DNA of 31,254 nucleotides from Folioceros fuciformis (taxonomy: Eukaryota > Anthocerotophyta > Anthocerotopsida > Anthocerotales). Shown here piece after piece: positions 9,709 through 19,891 of the stretch (position 1 is its first letter; every line of letters starts with the position of its first letter). The DNA is taken from contig JBNGIO010006333.1 in the NCBI GenBank assembly GCA_049999805.1, positions 68,548-99,801 of the forward strand, given 5' to 3'. Position numbers and translations under genes: made by a program. The notes under the pieces were generated by a model, which ran no database searches, was not told the DNA's origin, and was given only the letters and a program-made list of their open reading frames with translations.

Positions 9709-12700
9709 ATGATGAACCACCTTGACATGTTTTTTCCTGAGCATGATATCTTATCTCTGCGCTGGAATGCCTTCTTGTTACTGCTTAACCTGCCAGCCAA
9801 CAAAACAATAGTCAGAGCCCACATCGAGTTTATGTTCATTCGAAAGTGGATGCTCAAAGCAGCAAGGAAGATGGCCCAGAATCCTAAACAGGCTCTACTC
9901 CCTAAGCCGCCCGACTCGGAAACTGCTAAATACATTGAGATGTTGCTGAAGCCTGTAGCATTCTTTGAGGAGGTAGCAAAACTAGAATTCCAGAAGGCCA
10001 ATCTACCTCACCCCTCGTACAAAAAAACTCAGGATGCTTTTGGTGCCGAGACGATCCGTGTTTCTGGAAAACGTGGGAGAAACCAGCAAAATTTGACCCC
10101 GTACGGGCGTGGCCACCATTTCTTCTCACCACGAGGTCAGCCTCCTCTTATCCCGTCCCTCTCCCGAGGAACCAATAGCCCCAACTCCATGGTCATGGTT
10201 GCTAGCTCTGGTGGCACAAATGATGCGAACGCTTCTAGACAGCCCTCTGTCACATCTAGCCGTACTATTCATTGTTATGACGTGACATTTGGAGGACGAG
10301 ATTTGTCAAACAAATGGTAGATTTGAATTGGGCCTATGCTTCATGATATCCTGTGTTCTTGGGTAGATCTGGAGCTGGATGCAATTGAAGAATGTGGAGT
10401 TGTGGTAGATGTTTTAGGTTTATGATCACTTGGACCATGATTCCGACAGCGAGACGCACTTGGGTTTATCCACGTGATGTATTGCAATCGATTCCTTGAA
10501 TGGATTTTGATTCACAAATTATGCACCCACATCCTTGAGCAGTGCGGCCCAGTTGTGCTCGAAGGCTTTGGTAGGGTAGTGATCGGCTGGCGCTACCTCG
10601 GCAACCTCAAAAATTTGGTGTACAAGCCTAAGCAAGTGTTTACATGCTTCCCAGTTGCAGACAAAACGTTTATGTCTGTATGCCAGTGTATGCACTTGAA
10701 ACGGTTTCAACATTTTCTGGATCTCGGCATGCTGGGCTCAAAACCCACCACAAGCCAAGACTAGTTGCATGTTCAAACAACGAATTGTTCCATTGTTCAT
10801 TACAAGCAGCTACACCAGGCACTAGAGAAGGGATTGAGCCACATTCCCTTTCGCCCTACTGCACTGCAACCTGTAGTTGAATCCATTCTAGATGGATTCC
10901 TGGCGCTCATCCAGATTTTGCGCCGACTAGGCCATCTCTTACTTGACAACTGGATTTCAAGGACATGCAAAGCCCTTACGGACTTATGCAGGAGGCAACT
11001 GAAAGCAACTACTCAGAAACATCAGTTTCAACAAATTCACGAACAAGCTACTCACAATGATGCTTGTGCCCTTGATGAGCTTTCTTGGCTTCTAGAACAC
11101 CTATATGTGGCGGGACTGAACAAAGCGGCAAACACGGCTTGCTTCGTGTGCATAGCACACCTTCGCCACCAAGCGCTTATTCAACTCTCATGTCCTAATT
11201 TTGTCACAATGGATATTGCACCTTCCGAGTTGGTTATGCAATTACAATTCGCAATTGATAGCCGACTACCTGAAGTGGCTATCAATCTAGAGTTGTAGCT
11301 CCCCTTTCTTATGGCTACATACAATCAACATAAAGGGAAGTAGCGATGGTTGACAAATGCCCGTGATTGTTGTTTTTCTGTCATTGCGGATCTTCTAACT
11401 GCTTTCTCTAACGCTATCTTCTTACAGCCAAAAGACTAGGCTGCTAAGAAACAAGGGGCATACACATAGTTTTTGCAAGTTGACACATCTTTGTACTGGA
11501 TTGCCCAATCTACAATCAATGTTGCCCTTAACCTACCAGCAATAGCTACAAATATCTTCGTCGATGACATTGCACGCGGCTATGAGACTATCCCTACATA
11601 GGGAACGGATGCGCTATCAACTGCCATCTAAGCATGTACCAAGATCTTCTTTTGCCAAGTCCAAGAGGGACATAAACTCGACCACAAGCTCTTTGAGAAG
11701 TTTGAACACAACCAGGTGAAATTCTCCACCACGGGTTGGGCTACTCATGCACCTAGACACTCGGCTACAGCTACTTGGACTGAGTTTACTATTGAGAGAT
11801 TATTTGAGCTACACCTTTGGCTCATGAGCTCTTGCTTTGTATAGTTTGGTGACCAGGTATAGCATCAACACTTAGTAATCCCCATGGGATTCTCGTGTAG
11901 TATTGCTTGGTGCAACTTGTACTTCTTCCACTACAAGGCTAATTTCATCCGACGCCTGTCCGTACTAGGATGTACGGATATCATGGCTTGTTTCACCCAT
12001 GCCTGTAGGTACATGGATGATCTCCGCTGGTTTAACAGCAGCCCCACGTACGGATGACTGTCCCTTTTAGATTTACCCTCTGGACATCGTGGCAATTGAG
12101 CCTAATATTGGGGCTTTCACCATGGATAGTAAAGGACAGCAAGTGGGCACTAATGCTCATTTTCTGTCATTCCAATTCCACATCTAGAATACCAATACCA
12201 GACAGTACTCCTTCCAGAAGTTTGATAAACGCAAAGCTCTCCCGTTTAAGGTGGCACAATTCATCCATCTCAATTCTAACCGGGCTGTCTCACAGGTGTA
12301 CAAGACCATCCTTTCCTAAGTGTTCATCCTCTGATATATTTGCAGCGAGACAAATGAAACTATGAGCGAGCTAATGGACTTGGTGTTCATGTTCACAGCC
12401 AATGGCTTTAAGAAATGTGACTTGCTAGCAACTATACACAAATTTTTGGAGCGTACTACACTGCCCTCCTTCAATGTGCCTCAGGAAGACATTATAGGGC
12501 TCTTCAAGGAGGAACTTTTGTGTGTCAACTCATTGTGAGTTGTTGTTTACCAAAATCCCTTGAGCTACGCTCTGGTTTTGAAGTTTTGTCCTTGATGGTG
12601 CGGCATAGCTCTTCTTGCCAAGGGATTGCGAAGTGCATTCATCCTTATTCGGGAGAACGTTTCAGTTACACCGGTATGGTGGTGGGTCATACATACATAC

Positions 12701-12735
12701 CAAAGCATCATGTACACTTGGTTGCCAACTAGCGG
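9709..12735 (+). pseudogene. Decayed reverse-transcriptase polyprotein of the retroelement
   Basis: The first part (9709-10320, 203 codons, ATG start) is a basic, Ser/Pro/Asn-rich N-terminal region with no known domain. The second part reads in one frame from 10765 to about 12054: a helical region containing GLNKAANTACF (comparable to the DKG-type N-terminal motif of Penelope-like RTs), LMATYNQHKG, FVDDIARGYETIP, IPMGFSCS (from 11878) and YMDD (12010-12021). In-frame stops in that stretch before YMDD are TAG at 11296, 11341, 11437, 11467, 11599, 11842 and 11860, and TAA at 11629; a TGA lies at 12055. A frameshift then moves the reading to the frame starting IYPLDIV at 12071, where TAG (12185), TAA (12317) and TGA (12332) follow. 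C-terminal RT sequence can be followed to about 12.7 kb. The gene is dead as written. Confidence 0.7.
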
Positions 12736-13135
12736 GCTGGGGCATGGCTTCAATTTTTTAAGGCCGTGTATTGATGGAATCATCGCTTCAAATTTTTTAA
12801 GGCTGTGCGTTGATGGAATTGACAGCTCCTTAGATGCTAAGAGGCTGTTGACTTACTTTGCCACCAAGTTATAGCCAGTAAGAAGTAAGAAGAACTATGT
12901 CGGGTGATGCATTCCTTGTGCAACACCCTTGTTTTTGGGATCTGTACCTCCATGATAGCTTGTCTTAACTTTTCCTCTTCTTATACCTAGAACAGCTTGG
13001 TGGTCCTTCACTCTAAGCTTGTATCCCCTCCCCCTCCTATTGATCCCCTAACCCTCTCCTTAGTTGACTGCCTCCTACCTTGGTGCCTTTGGGAAGACTG
13101 CTTACTACTACATGGCTCAGCAAGTGAGTTTGCCT

Positions 13136-13300
13136 GCATATTCCTTTGAAATTTATTCTACAAATTACGGGTATGTATGTATATTATTTTATTACTATAA
13201 AATAAATACATATTACTATACAATAAATACATATCATCGAGTTGACAAATATTGTTTAGACTAGAATGAGTGGGCATATTCCTTTGAAATTTATTCTACA
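13136..13300 (+). repeat. Partial third copy of the long-repeat start, flanked by 27-bp repeats
   Basis: An exact 27-bp sequence (13136-13162 and 13274-13300) occurs twice, 138 bases apart. Between the copies lies a fragment resembling the first part of the long repeat (GTATGTATGT followed by the ATTACTATA-rich segment and a GTTGACAAATATTGT block). This looks like a partial tandem duplication next to the right long repeat, a common arrangement in Penelope-like elements. Confidence 0.6.
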
Positions 13301-13335
13301 CATTATCGTTTGGTTGGAGGAGTTGCTCTTGTCGT

Positions 13336-14140
13336 ACATACATACATACCATAGGTATGTACGTATGTTACTTTATTACTATACAATAAATACATATAAT
13401 GAACTGACAAATACTGTCTAGACCTATTGGGCACACTCTCCATACTTGAATGAGTGGGCACGCAATGATTAATAGGGTGACTTTTTCAGGTACTTACTCA
13501 TTCATTGGTGCACGCCTACAATGTCTTTGATGACTCATAATCTCATATCATATGGCTAAAAGGCTTTTTGTAATGCTAAACTAACAAGATGCCTTTGGCC
13601 CTTAGACATTGATTGAAAGCCCTTACACGTTGATTGAAAGCCCACCTACATCATTGTAGTGGCAAGGCTAGCCGGCATACCAATTGTCCCTACTAGAAAC
13701 CACGAAATTAGGCTCACACCTCTCTTACCCCCCAACATATAAATACACAAGCATGGAATGCCTTGCTCCATTGCTGGCTCAGATCCCCTTGTCTCTACCT
13801 CATACTACCATGACTCAATAGGTACTTGACCTAGCAGTCTGTCTGCTAATGCTTCTTGTTGTTCTTACTCGTTGGGCATCTTCTAGTTTGCAGCTAGCTT
13901 GGCACCTAGATCCACCTGACATCCACAACTAGAAATCTAGGCTTATGATCCCTGACAGGTGCTGATGAAGGCAAGGTGAAGGTCCAGCACACCACTAGAA
14001 TGTAGGCTAGTTTGTCACCAGCTGCAACGAGCTGAACATTTCGTTGAGCTGCTGATTGATTGCTAAACACATTTGCAAGTCCTTGGAAAAGGCTAATGAC
14101 AAATCTTGATGATTTGCATAAATGATAACATGTACACACA
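13336..14140 (+). repeat. Right long direct repeat (pseudo-LTR) of the retroelement
   Basis: The counterpart of 7394-8673 in the same orientation, beginning with a 15-base inverted repeat (13336-13350 and 13354-13368, 14 of 15 paired). It has only about two of the 27-bp units and lacks about 100 bases present at 8459-8562. At several aligned sites it has TAG where the left copy has CAG or TGG (13819, 13930, 13938). Confidence 0.8.
13738..13745 (+). promoter_or_regulatory. Candidate TATA box in the right long repeat
   Basis: A perfect TATAAATA, 15 bases upstream of an ATG, at the position equivalent to GATAAATA in the left repeat. It probably represents the ancestral core promoter of the element. 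No expression evidence is available from sequence. Confidence 0.35.
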
Positions 14141-14958
14141 CGTGTACTCATGTCCTCGCGCCATCGCGCTACATACATATTATTTAGAATGTCATTTCTT
14201 CTCCTTCGCAATAAGAAACGGTAATCATTGGGCTTGAGGATGTTCGTCCTTAGTCCCAAATCATGATTTATTTCCCCCCTACGGATAGATAGATGATTTC
14301 TCATCTTATTTTTCTAAAATAAATAAAAACTACAACGATATTTTGATAATTGACGAACTTGAACCGCCCTCGTGGAACTCGTTGGAGATAGGGAGGCACT
14401 TGCTCTAGCTCTGGGACGCGGTCGTATGAAAAATCAATAGTGTAGTCAAGAATTTTGATAAAATACTCGTCAAGAATTTTTATGTCTTTGTACTCGAAAA
14501 ACTGATGCCTCGCCCGGCGGTTTTCCCTGCGGGTTGTCTTGAGGTGGAGGAGGCCTTGTGCTTGTTGTGGCGGGGAGGTTGGAGACGGAGACCCTAGCGG
14601 AGCACCGTGGCGAGGAAAGTAGCCAGCTAGGTAGGGGCATAACTTTGGGAAAAGGTATCGTGTTCCTGTGATGTTATGTCAATGTAAAGGTAGAGAGTGG
14701 AGTTAAGAAATGTGTACATTCGTTAGTGACCTGAAGTGGGGTTTTTTCTTTTCAGTCCGTGTCTCCCTGTCGCGGGGTCGGAGTGAGGGCCAACAGCTTT
14801 GATGATCGCCGGGGGAAATGCTGGAGGGCAGGGCAGAGCAGAGCAGAGGCTTGGTTGCCGCGGCGCTGAGATTTGAATCACGGGCTGCGGGAGGTGCATC
14901 TCTGGCGGCGGTGGCTAGCAAGTGAAGGGGTCGTGCTGGTGGTCGGGCGCATCGCACA
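14141..14958. other. Spacer between retroelement and 7TM gene
   Basis: The first half is AT-richer and has no recognisable gene; the second half rises in GC and lies directly upstream of the ATG at 14959, so it probably holds the promoter and 5' UTR of the GOLD-7TM gene. A minus-strand open frame at 13906-14304 spans the element edge and is not credible. Confidence 0.45.
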
Positions 14959-17182
14959 ATGAGGATATTGCCTTTGTTGCCCCTGGTGGCGGTGGCCACG
15001 GTGGTGCTCTGCTTGCTGGCGTTCCAGGTGGATGGATCTATTCACGTGTATAAGGATGCCAAGTTCGTCAAAATGCCCAAGGCTGGGAACACGTACTTGT
15101 TCCACGGCGGCAGCGAGGGTCTTTACAGATCCAAGCCGAGGGAAGGGTCATCTAACGGCGTATCCAACGGCAAGTCTTACATAAGGTGCTTCCTAACTGT
15201 GCTGTGTTGTGGTGCACTAGGCTGACATTGGTCTCTGAGGTCGCCCCTTCTTGTTGCGTGGTTTGGTAGATCGGTGTGGCCGGGTCCGGTGGAAAGGACC
15301 CTGGCAGGAGCAGGGGATTGGGCTCGTTCGTTTTGCGGAAGCTGCATGTTTGGGAGGCCGAGGCAGCTGTCCCGTGCTCGCAACGGTTATAGCTGCTGAC
15401 TCACTTCGCGTTGTGTATGCTCAGATTGCGGAGTGGCCTGGAGTTCAGGAGAAGGCCGGAGATGGCTGGGACGTACAGTGCGACCGAATTCTCGACAGGG
15501 CTTGTAGAAGCAGTTATTTTTGAGGTCGGGGACATGGATAAGATCGGGGATACCTTCGAGGTGGGCCAGCGCTCGCTTTGCTGTACTCCTGATTTGGCCA
15601 AGGAGGGGACCTGCCAGGTTGGATCCGTGATCGTGCGTCCGTCAGAGGGCTGGCCGCATGTTTCTCAGATTCACTTCGGCTCCAATAAGAATTCGACTAA
15701 ATTAATGTCTGAGGAATACATCGAGATCCCCAGGACGGGTTTCTACACCCTGTACTTCGTTGCGTGTGACAGCAAGCTGGATGGACTGGTCATTTCGGGC
15801 CAGACAGATTGGAAGAATCCTAATGGATATCTGCCTGGGAGGATGTCACCATTTCTCACCTTCTATGGTTTCATGTCAGTGGCATATGTGCTCCTGGGAG
15901 TCGTCTGGTTTTTCCAGTATGTGCGCTTCTGGAAGGATATCTTGCAGCTCCAGAATTGTATCACAGTAGTCATTGCTCTAGGCATGTGCGAGATGTCCAT
16001 GTGGTACTTCGAGTATGTCAACTTCAACATAACTGGATACCGGCCTGTTGGTATCACCTTGTGGGCTGTAACCCTCGGGGCTGTCAAAAAGACTGTTTCT
16101 CGTCTGCTCATTTTAGTGGTCTCCATGGGCTATGGGGTTGTGCGACCAACTCTTGGTGGGCTGACCTCCAAGGTCATCTTGTTGGGAGGCACATACTTTT
16201 TAGCTGCAGAGTCTTTGGATGTCGTGGAGAACGTTGGAACTATTAACGACCTGTCTGGGAAGGCTAGGCTGTTTTTAGTACTTCCTGTTGCTGTCCTGGA
16301 TGCATTTTTCATTCTATGGATCTTCACATCACTCTCAAGGACTTTGGAAAAGCTTCAGGTTTGATAGTATCACCAAGCGAGTGCACTTTGCCACAGATTG
16401 TTCAATTGTACATGACGACACATGATGTAATTATGTCCGCGTTGCTGGGCTTGCCGTTTACATTGTTTGTCCTGTTGCAGGCGAGGAGGAGGTATGCCAA
16501 GCTTGAGTTGTATCGGAAATTCACAAATTCGCTTGCTGTTGCTGTAGTGATTGCAGTAGCCTGGATAGGGTATGAGGTAAAGATCGTCTCTTTTGTTGTC
16601 TGCTGCAATTTCCTTCCTCTGGTTCATGACTGAAAGATTTGGTGTGCTGCTGTGCAGTTGTACTTCAAAGCTACGGATCCCTACAGCCAGCGCTGGAGAA
16701 GTGCCTGGATAATCTCCGCGTTTTGGAATATTTTGACGTTTGTGCTTCTCGGTATTATCTGTGCTCTCTGGGCACCTTCTCAGAATGCAACCAGGTAAGT
16801 ATTGCCCTTGCTCTCTGTGTCCCCTCTAGCTAGGGCTGAATGAAGTATTTGCAAGTACCCCTTCACTGAAAGTGTGCATCTTCTGGCTGACTCGAATGTT
16901 CTTTTACCAGTGTTTTCGAAAGCTCTGGTTGTGCTCGGACTCGCTGACAGGATGGGATGGTCGTGTGGTTGGTGGTTTCTGTGCTTCCCTAGGTATGCCT
17001 TCTCAGAGGATGTGGCTGAGGACTTCGATGAGGAGGAAGCTGTGGCATTGGCACCTACGAACTCATCGAAGGTTGCTGAGGCTGATAACTTCGGAGCCAA
17101 TGGAGAGAAGAAGGAGAAAAAATCCGTCAACACTGACGTATTCAGTCTTGAGGATGATCCCGAGGAGGATAAGAGAGAGTAG
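14959..17182 (+). CDS. GOLD-domain seven-transmembrane protein (TMEM87/GPR107-like), 5 exons
   Basis: Exons 14959-15185, 15425-16358, 16481-16576, 16658-16794 and 16993-17182; introns are GT-AG, the total is 1584 nt and 527 aa. An N-terminal signal peptide (about residues 1-26) precedes a lumenal domain with FHGGSEGLY, a Cys pair (RSLCCTPDLAKEGTC) and LPGRMSPF. Seven hydrophobic segments follow, with highly conserved blocks GITLWAVTLGAVKKTVSRL, SMGYGVVRPTLGGLTSK and SGKARLFLVLPVAVLDAFF. The cytosolic tail is acidic and ends EEDKRE. This is the lung 7TM receptor/GOST family, which acts in the Golgi and endosomal system in trafficking or as candidate channels or receptors; the precise plant role is unsettled. 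The first exon boundary was placed from the phase-2 donor at 15186. The gene appears intact, and neighbours are unrelated. Confidence 0.9.
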
Positions 17183-18215
17183 GCAATACATTCTGCAGCT
17201 TAGTGCAACGTATATATTCTGCTCCGTAATCCTCTGGGAGGAACATTCTTCTATCGGCGAGTGACCATCGGAGGTGCAAGACGGTGTTCCCTCCAAATAT
17301 AGGTTAAGCATTTGGGATGACGGGATCATCCGAGGTAGGGCTTTATGTTTATCCTGGTATACAGGATTGATGTCCTCGTAGAATATCTATTTTCAAGGAA
17401 GCGGGCTCCTGGATTGTCTTTGTCCCGACTAGAGGCATTGAGAAAGGTTTTGTGCTCCTTGAGGCAGTAGTGATCTATCGGATGAAGATTTCTTCCCTCG
17501 TAGTTTGTGTGACACACCTGTTATTCGATGTGTGCTCCCTCCCCGTCTGCTTTTCTTGCATTCTGGTTCCTTCGCCACTGGGCACTAACCTGGTTAACCC
17601 AACCATCTGTTCTCTTCGCGTCGTCCCGCATTATTGTCGGTGGGAGTGTCAGGTGAAGGCCATGGCATGAGTGATGAGCCTGGCATCCGATCCGAAATAT
17701 CCACCTTTTCGTGAGGCGGGGGCAGGGGGTCAGATGATTCTTATAAGGCTAGGCAAGCGTGCGGGGACCGTCGGCCATGTGGCTTACAGTTCTCTAGGAT
17801 AATGCAGCAGTTTCTTACCATTATCGTGCAGGCTGACGAACGTGATGGCGAAAATGTTGCGCCGCACATTCAGGGCGGGTCCGACATATCACATTGCGAA
17901 GTGCCATGCTAGCCTGAGTGGCTGTCCAATGCCAGACTGTTTCACCGTAGACTCATCCACGATAAATTGGCGTAGGCCATGGCCACTATGCACTCTACCT
18001 CATTTGGATCGTCTGCGGCAGGGCGTTGCTTTCTCGGTATTGTTTTTGCTTTTACAACGCACATTTCCGTTCCCTGCTTGTCTCTCTCCTGCGGCATGCT
18101 GGCTGTTCAGGGGGTTGGAACTTGTACTTGCGGTGATGGCCTTTCCCTGCAGCAGTGGATTTCAATTGAGGCTCGATTTGCATGTCTTTCTCATGCGAGG
18201 AAAGAACTTGTTCAT
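17183..18215. other. 3' UTR and spacer between two plus-strand genes
   Basis: This should contain the 3' UTR of the 7TM gene and the 5' region of the peroxiredoxin-like gene. Long open frames at 17842-18378 and 17979-18452 run into the first exon of the next gene, but upstream of 18216 they show no conserved domain. Confidence 0.45.
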
Positions 18216-19677
18216 ATGGCAGGATGTTCGCAGCCTAAGAAACAGTCACTTCAGGTGGCCAGGTTTCTCAATTCTTGGCCGCGCAGGTTGCATAAGTCTT
18301 CCTTCCTCGCTTTTGGAAGTGGTAGCCTTTTCCGCCAACCGAATCGAATTTCAAGACCCAAAGCACCTTACAGACTAGAAGTGCGAGCTGCGCGGATGGA
18401 ATCCAAAGCTGTGCCTCTGACGTCTAGGGCACCGGAATTTGAGGTGGATTAGACTTCGCTCTTCTTGTCTGGCTCAATTGTATCTCGTAGGTGTGCTTTG
18501 ATCAGTGACACGGAACGGGCCATGCAGCTCGAAGAGCCTCTGACGCAGAAAGTGTGGACACTTGAAGATTTTGAAGCATACCCAGCCTTGCTGGTAGGCT
18601 TTCCAATCACATTTCGGTAGCCGTCTGTGGTAAATTATTGTTCCTGGTCATGCGTGAAAATGGCTTACGAAGGCGGTGGTCTCTACAGGTCATGTTCATT
18701 TGCAACCACTGCCCTTTTGTTGTGCACTTGAAAGAAGACCTTGTGAAATTCGCCAATGAGTACATCCCTGTGCGTGTCCTAACCTTTTGCACACTGCCCC
18801 AATCTGCATCTGCCAGTATGACTAGTCTTAAACCGATTGTGGCTTTTGTGGTGCAGAAGAGCTTGGCTGTGGTCGCCATCTCCTCCAATTCTGTGAAGAC
18901 GCATCCTCAGGTGGGACACCGTCTCGTGTCTGCCACATGTCCAAGCACTTTCATCTTTTTGCTGTATTTTGAATATAGGGTTGCCTGGGTGTGTGTACTT
19001 CAGGATGGTCCAGAGTTGATGGCTCAGGAAGCGACACAGTACAAGTACCCCTTTCCCTACCTATACGATAAGGTACGTTTGCTTCTCGAAACGAGACTTG
19101 CAGAGCAAACCTGTGCTTATCCCATTTAAGTACGATCGTGCACTGAGACAATTCCCTGTGGTTTGCAGACTCAAGAAGTTGCAAAAGCCTATGGAGCTGT
19201 CTGTACTCCTGATTTCTTCCTATACAAGAAGGTAGTGTGAAAGGTGGTGATTGGATCGATGGCGCACATTGTTTTTGTGGCCTTTCACCCACGAGTGAAA
19301 GATGATTGGCAGGATGGAAGACGGCCCTTCGAACTCGCCTACCATGGACGCTTTGATGATTCACGGCCAAGAAGCAGCATACCAATTACTGGCAGGTGAT
19401 GACTCCGTCTCCATTCCCAACCTGGCTTGATATGGTACATACTTTAAGGCGTATCCTGCTCTGTTTGCCCTTTACAGAGATTTGAGAGGCGCAGTGGACT
19501 GTGTGCTCTCGGGCCGACCTGTACATATTGCTCAAAATCCCAGGTAAGGAATTTCGACACAGGCTTGAGTTGTCTGGTAAATTTGCACTTGAAGCAGATT
19601 GGGCAGCTTAAGATGATTAATTCGTCGCGTGGATGTTCTGCAGCATCGGGTGCAGTATCAAGTGGGAGCCCTACTAG
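18216..19677 (+). CDS. Plastid peroxiredoxin-like thioredoxin-fold protein (PRX_like1), 9 exons
   Basis: Exons 18216-18443, 18528-18593, 18689-18769, 18857-18910, 19004-19072, 19169-19231, 19313-19395, 19478-19543 and 19644-19677; all introns GT-AG, 81-101 nt; 247 aa. The first 60 residues are rich in Ser, Arg and Lys and end in VRAAR, a classic chloroplast transit-peptide ending, just before the conserved start MESKAVPL (18396). The catalytic domain has APEFE, WTLEDF, CNHC (about residues 103-106), KYPFPYLYD, the cis-Pro loop VCTPDFF, FDDSRP and the family end SIGCSIKW. These features match the AhpC/TSA-related PRX_like1 family, thiol redox proteins whose substrate is not well defined. Translation could instead begin at 18396, giving a 187-aa cytosolic form. 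The gene converges with the kinase gene to its right. Confidence 0.85.
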
Positions 19678-19891
19678 GTTCACCCGCAGGCCGCAACTCC
19701 GCGTCAGAAGGGACCGTGACAAAGCGACGCAGGATCGTCGCTCAAAAACTCACTTGCATCAACCAGTAACTTTGAGGAACTTTGAGTAATTTTGAGAAGA
19801 AGACAGGGTAATTGAGATTTATGGATAGCTGTAAAATTGGTACAGTACAAGACAATATAAACTGGCAGTATTCATCTGAGAACAGGAATCT

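Larger units (their letters stand above)
7394..14140 (+). mobile_element. Degenerate Penelope-like retroelement with long direct repeats
   Basis: A 6.7-kb unit has related sequences in direct orientation at both ends (7394-8673 and 13336-14140) and a decayed reverse-transcriptase gene on the plus strand between them. The RT core has IPMG, then Y-MDD 45 codons later, followed by the block IYPLDIVAIEP. This arrangement matches Penelope-like RTs, whose direct terminal repeats are called pseudo-LTRs, and a family of RT proteins I remember from green algae. There is no CCHC knuckle, aspartic protease, RNase H or integrase motif, and the repeats lack TG...CA ends, so a Ty1- or Ty3-type element is unlikely. 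No GIY-YIG endonuclease could be found; endonuclease-lacking Coprina elements and Naiad/Chlamys elements are the groups to compare. Target-site duplications were not identified. Confidence 0.65.

Noticed and set aside
13960-13995. CTGATGA followed by a GAA in the right long repeat, reminiscent of a hammerhead ribozyme core, which some Penelope-like elements carry
   Set aside because: The segment between CTGATGA and GAA cannot form helix II, GAA is not followed by the needed A, and no helix III with a UH cleavage site fits. The left copy even has CTAATGA.
7394-14140. Classification as a Ty1 or Ty3 LTR retrotransposon
   Set aside because: No TG...CA repeat ends, primer-binding site, CCHC knuckle, protease, RNase H or integrase motif was seen, and the RT context (IPMGFSCS...RYMDD) is of another type.
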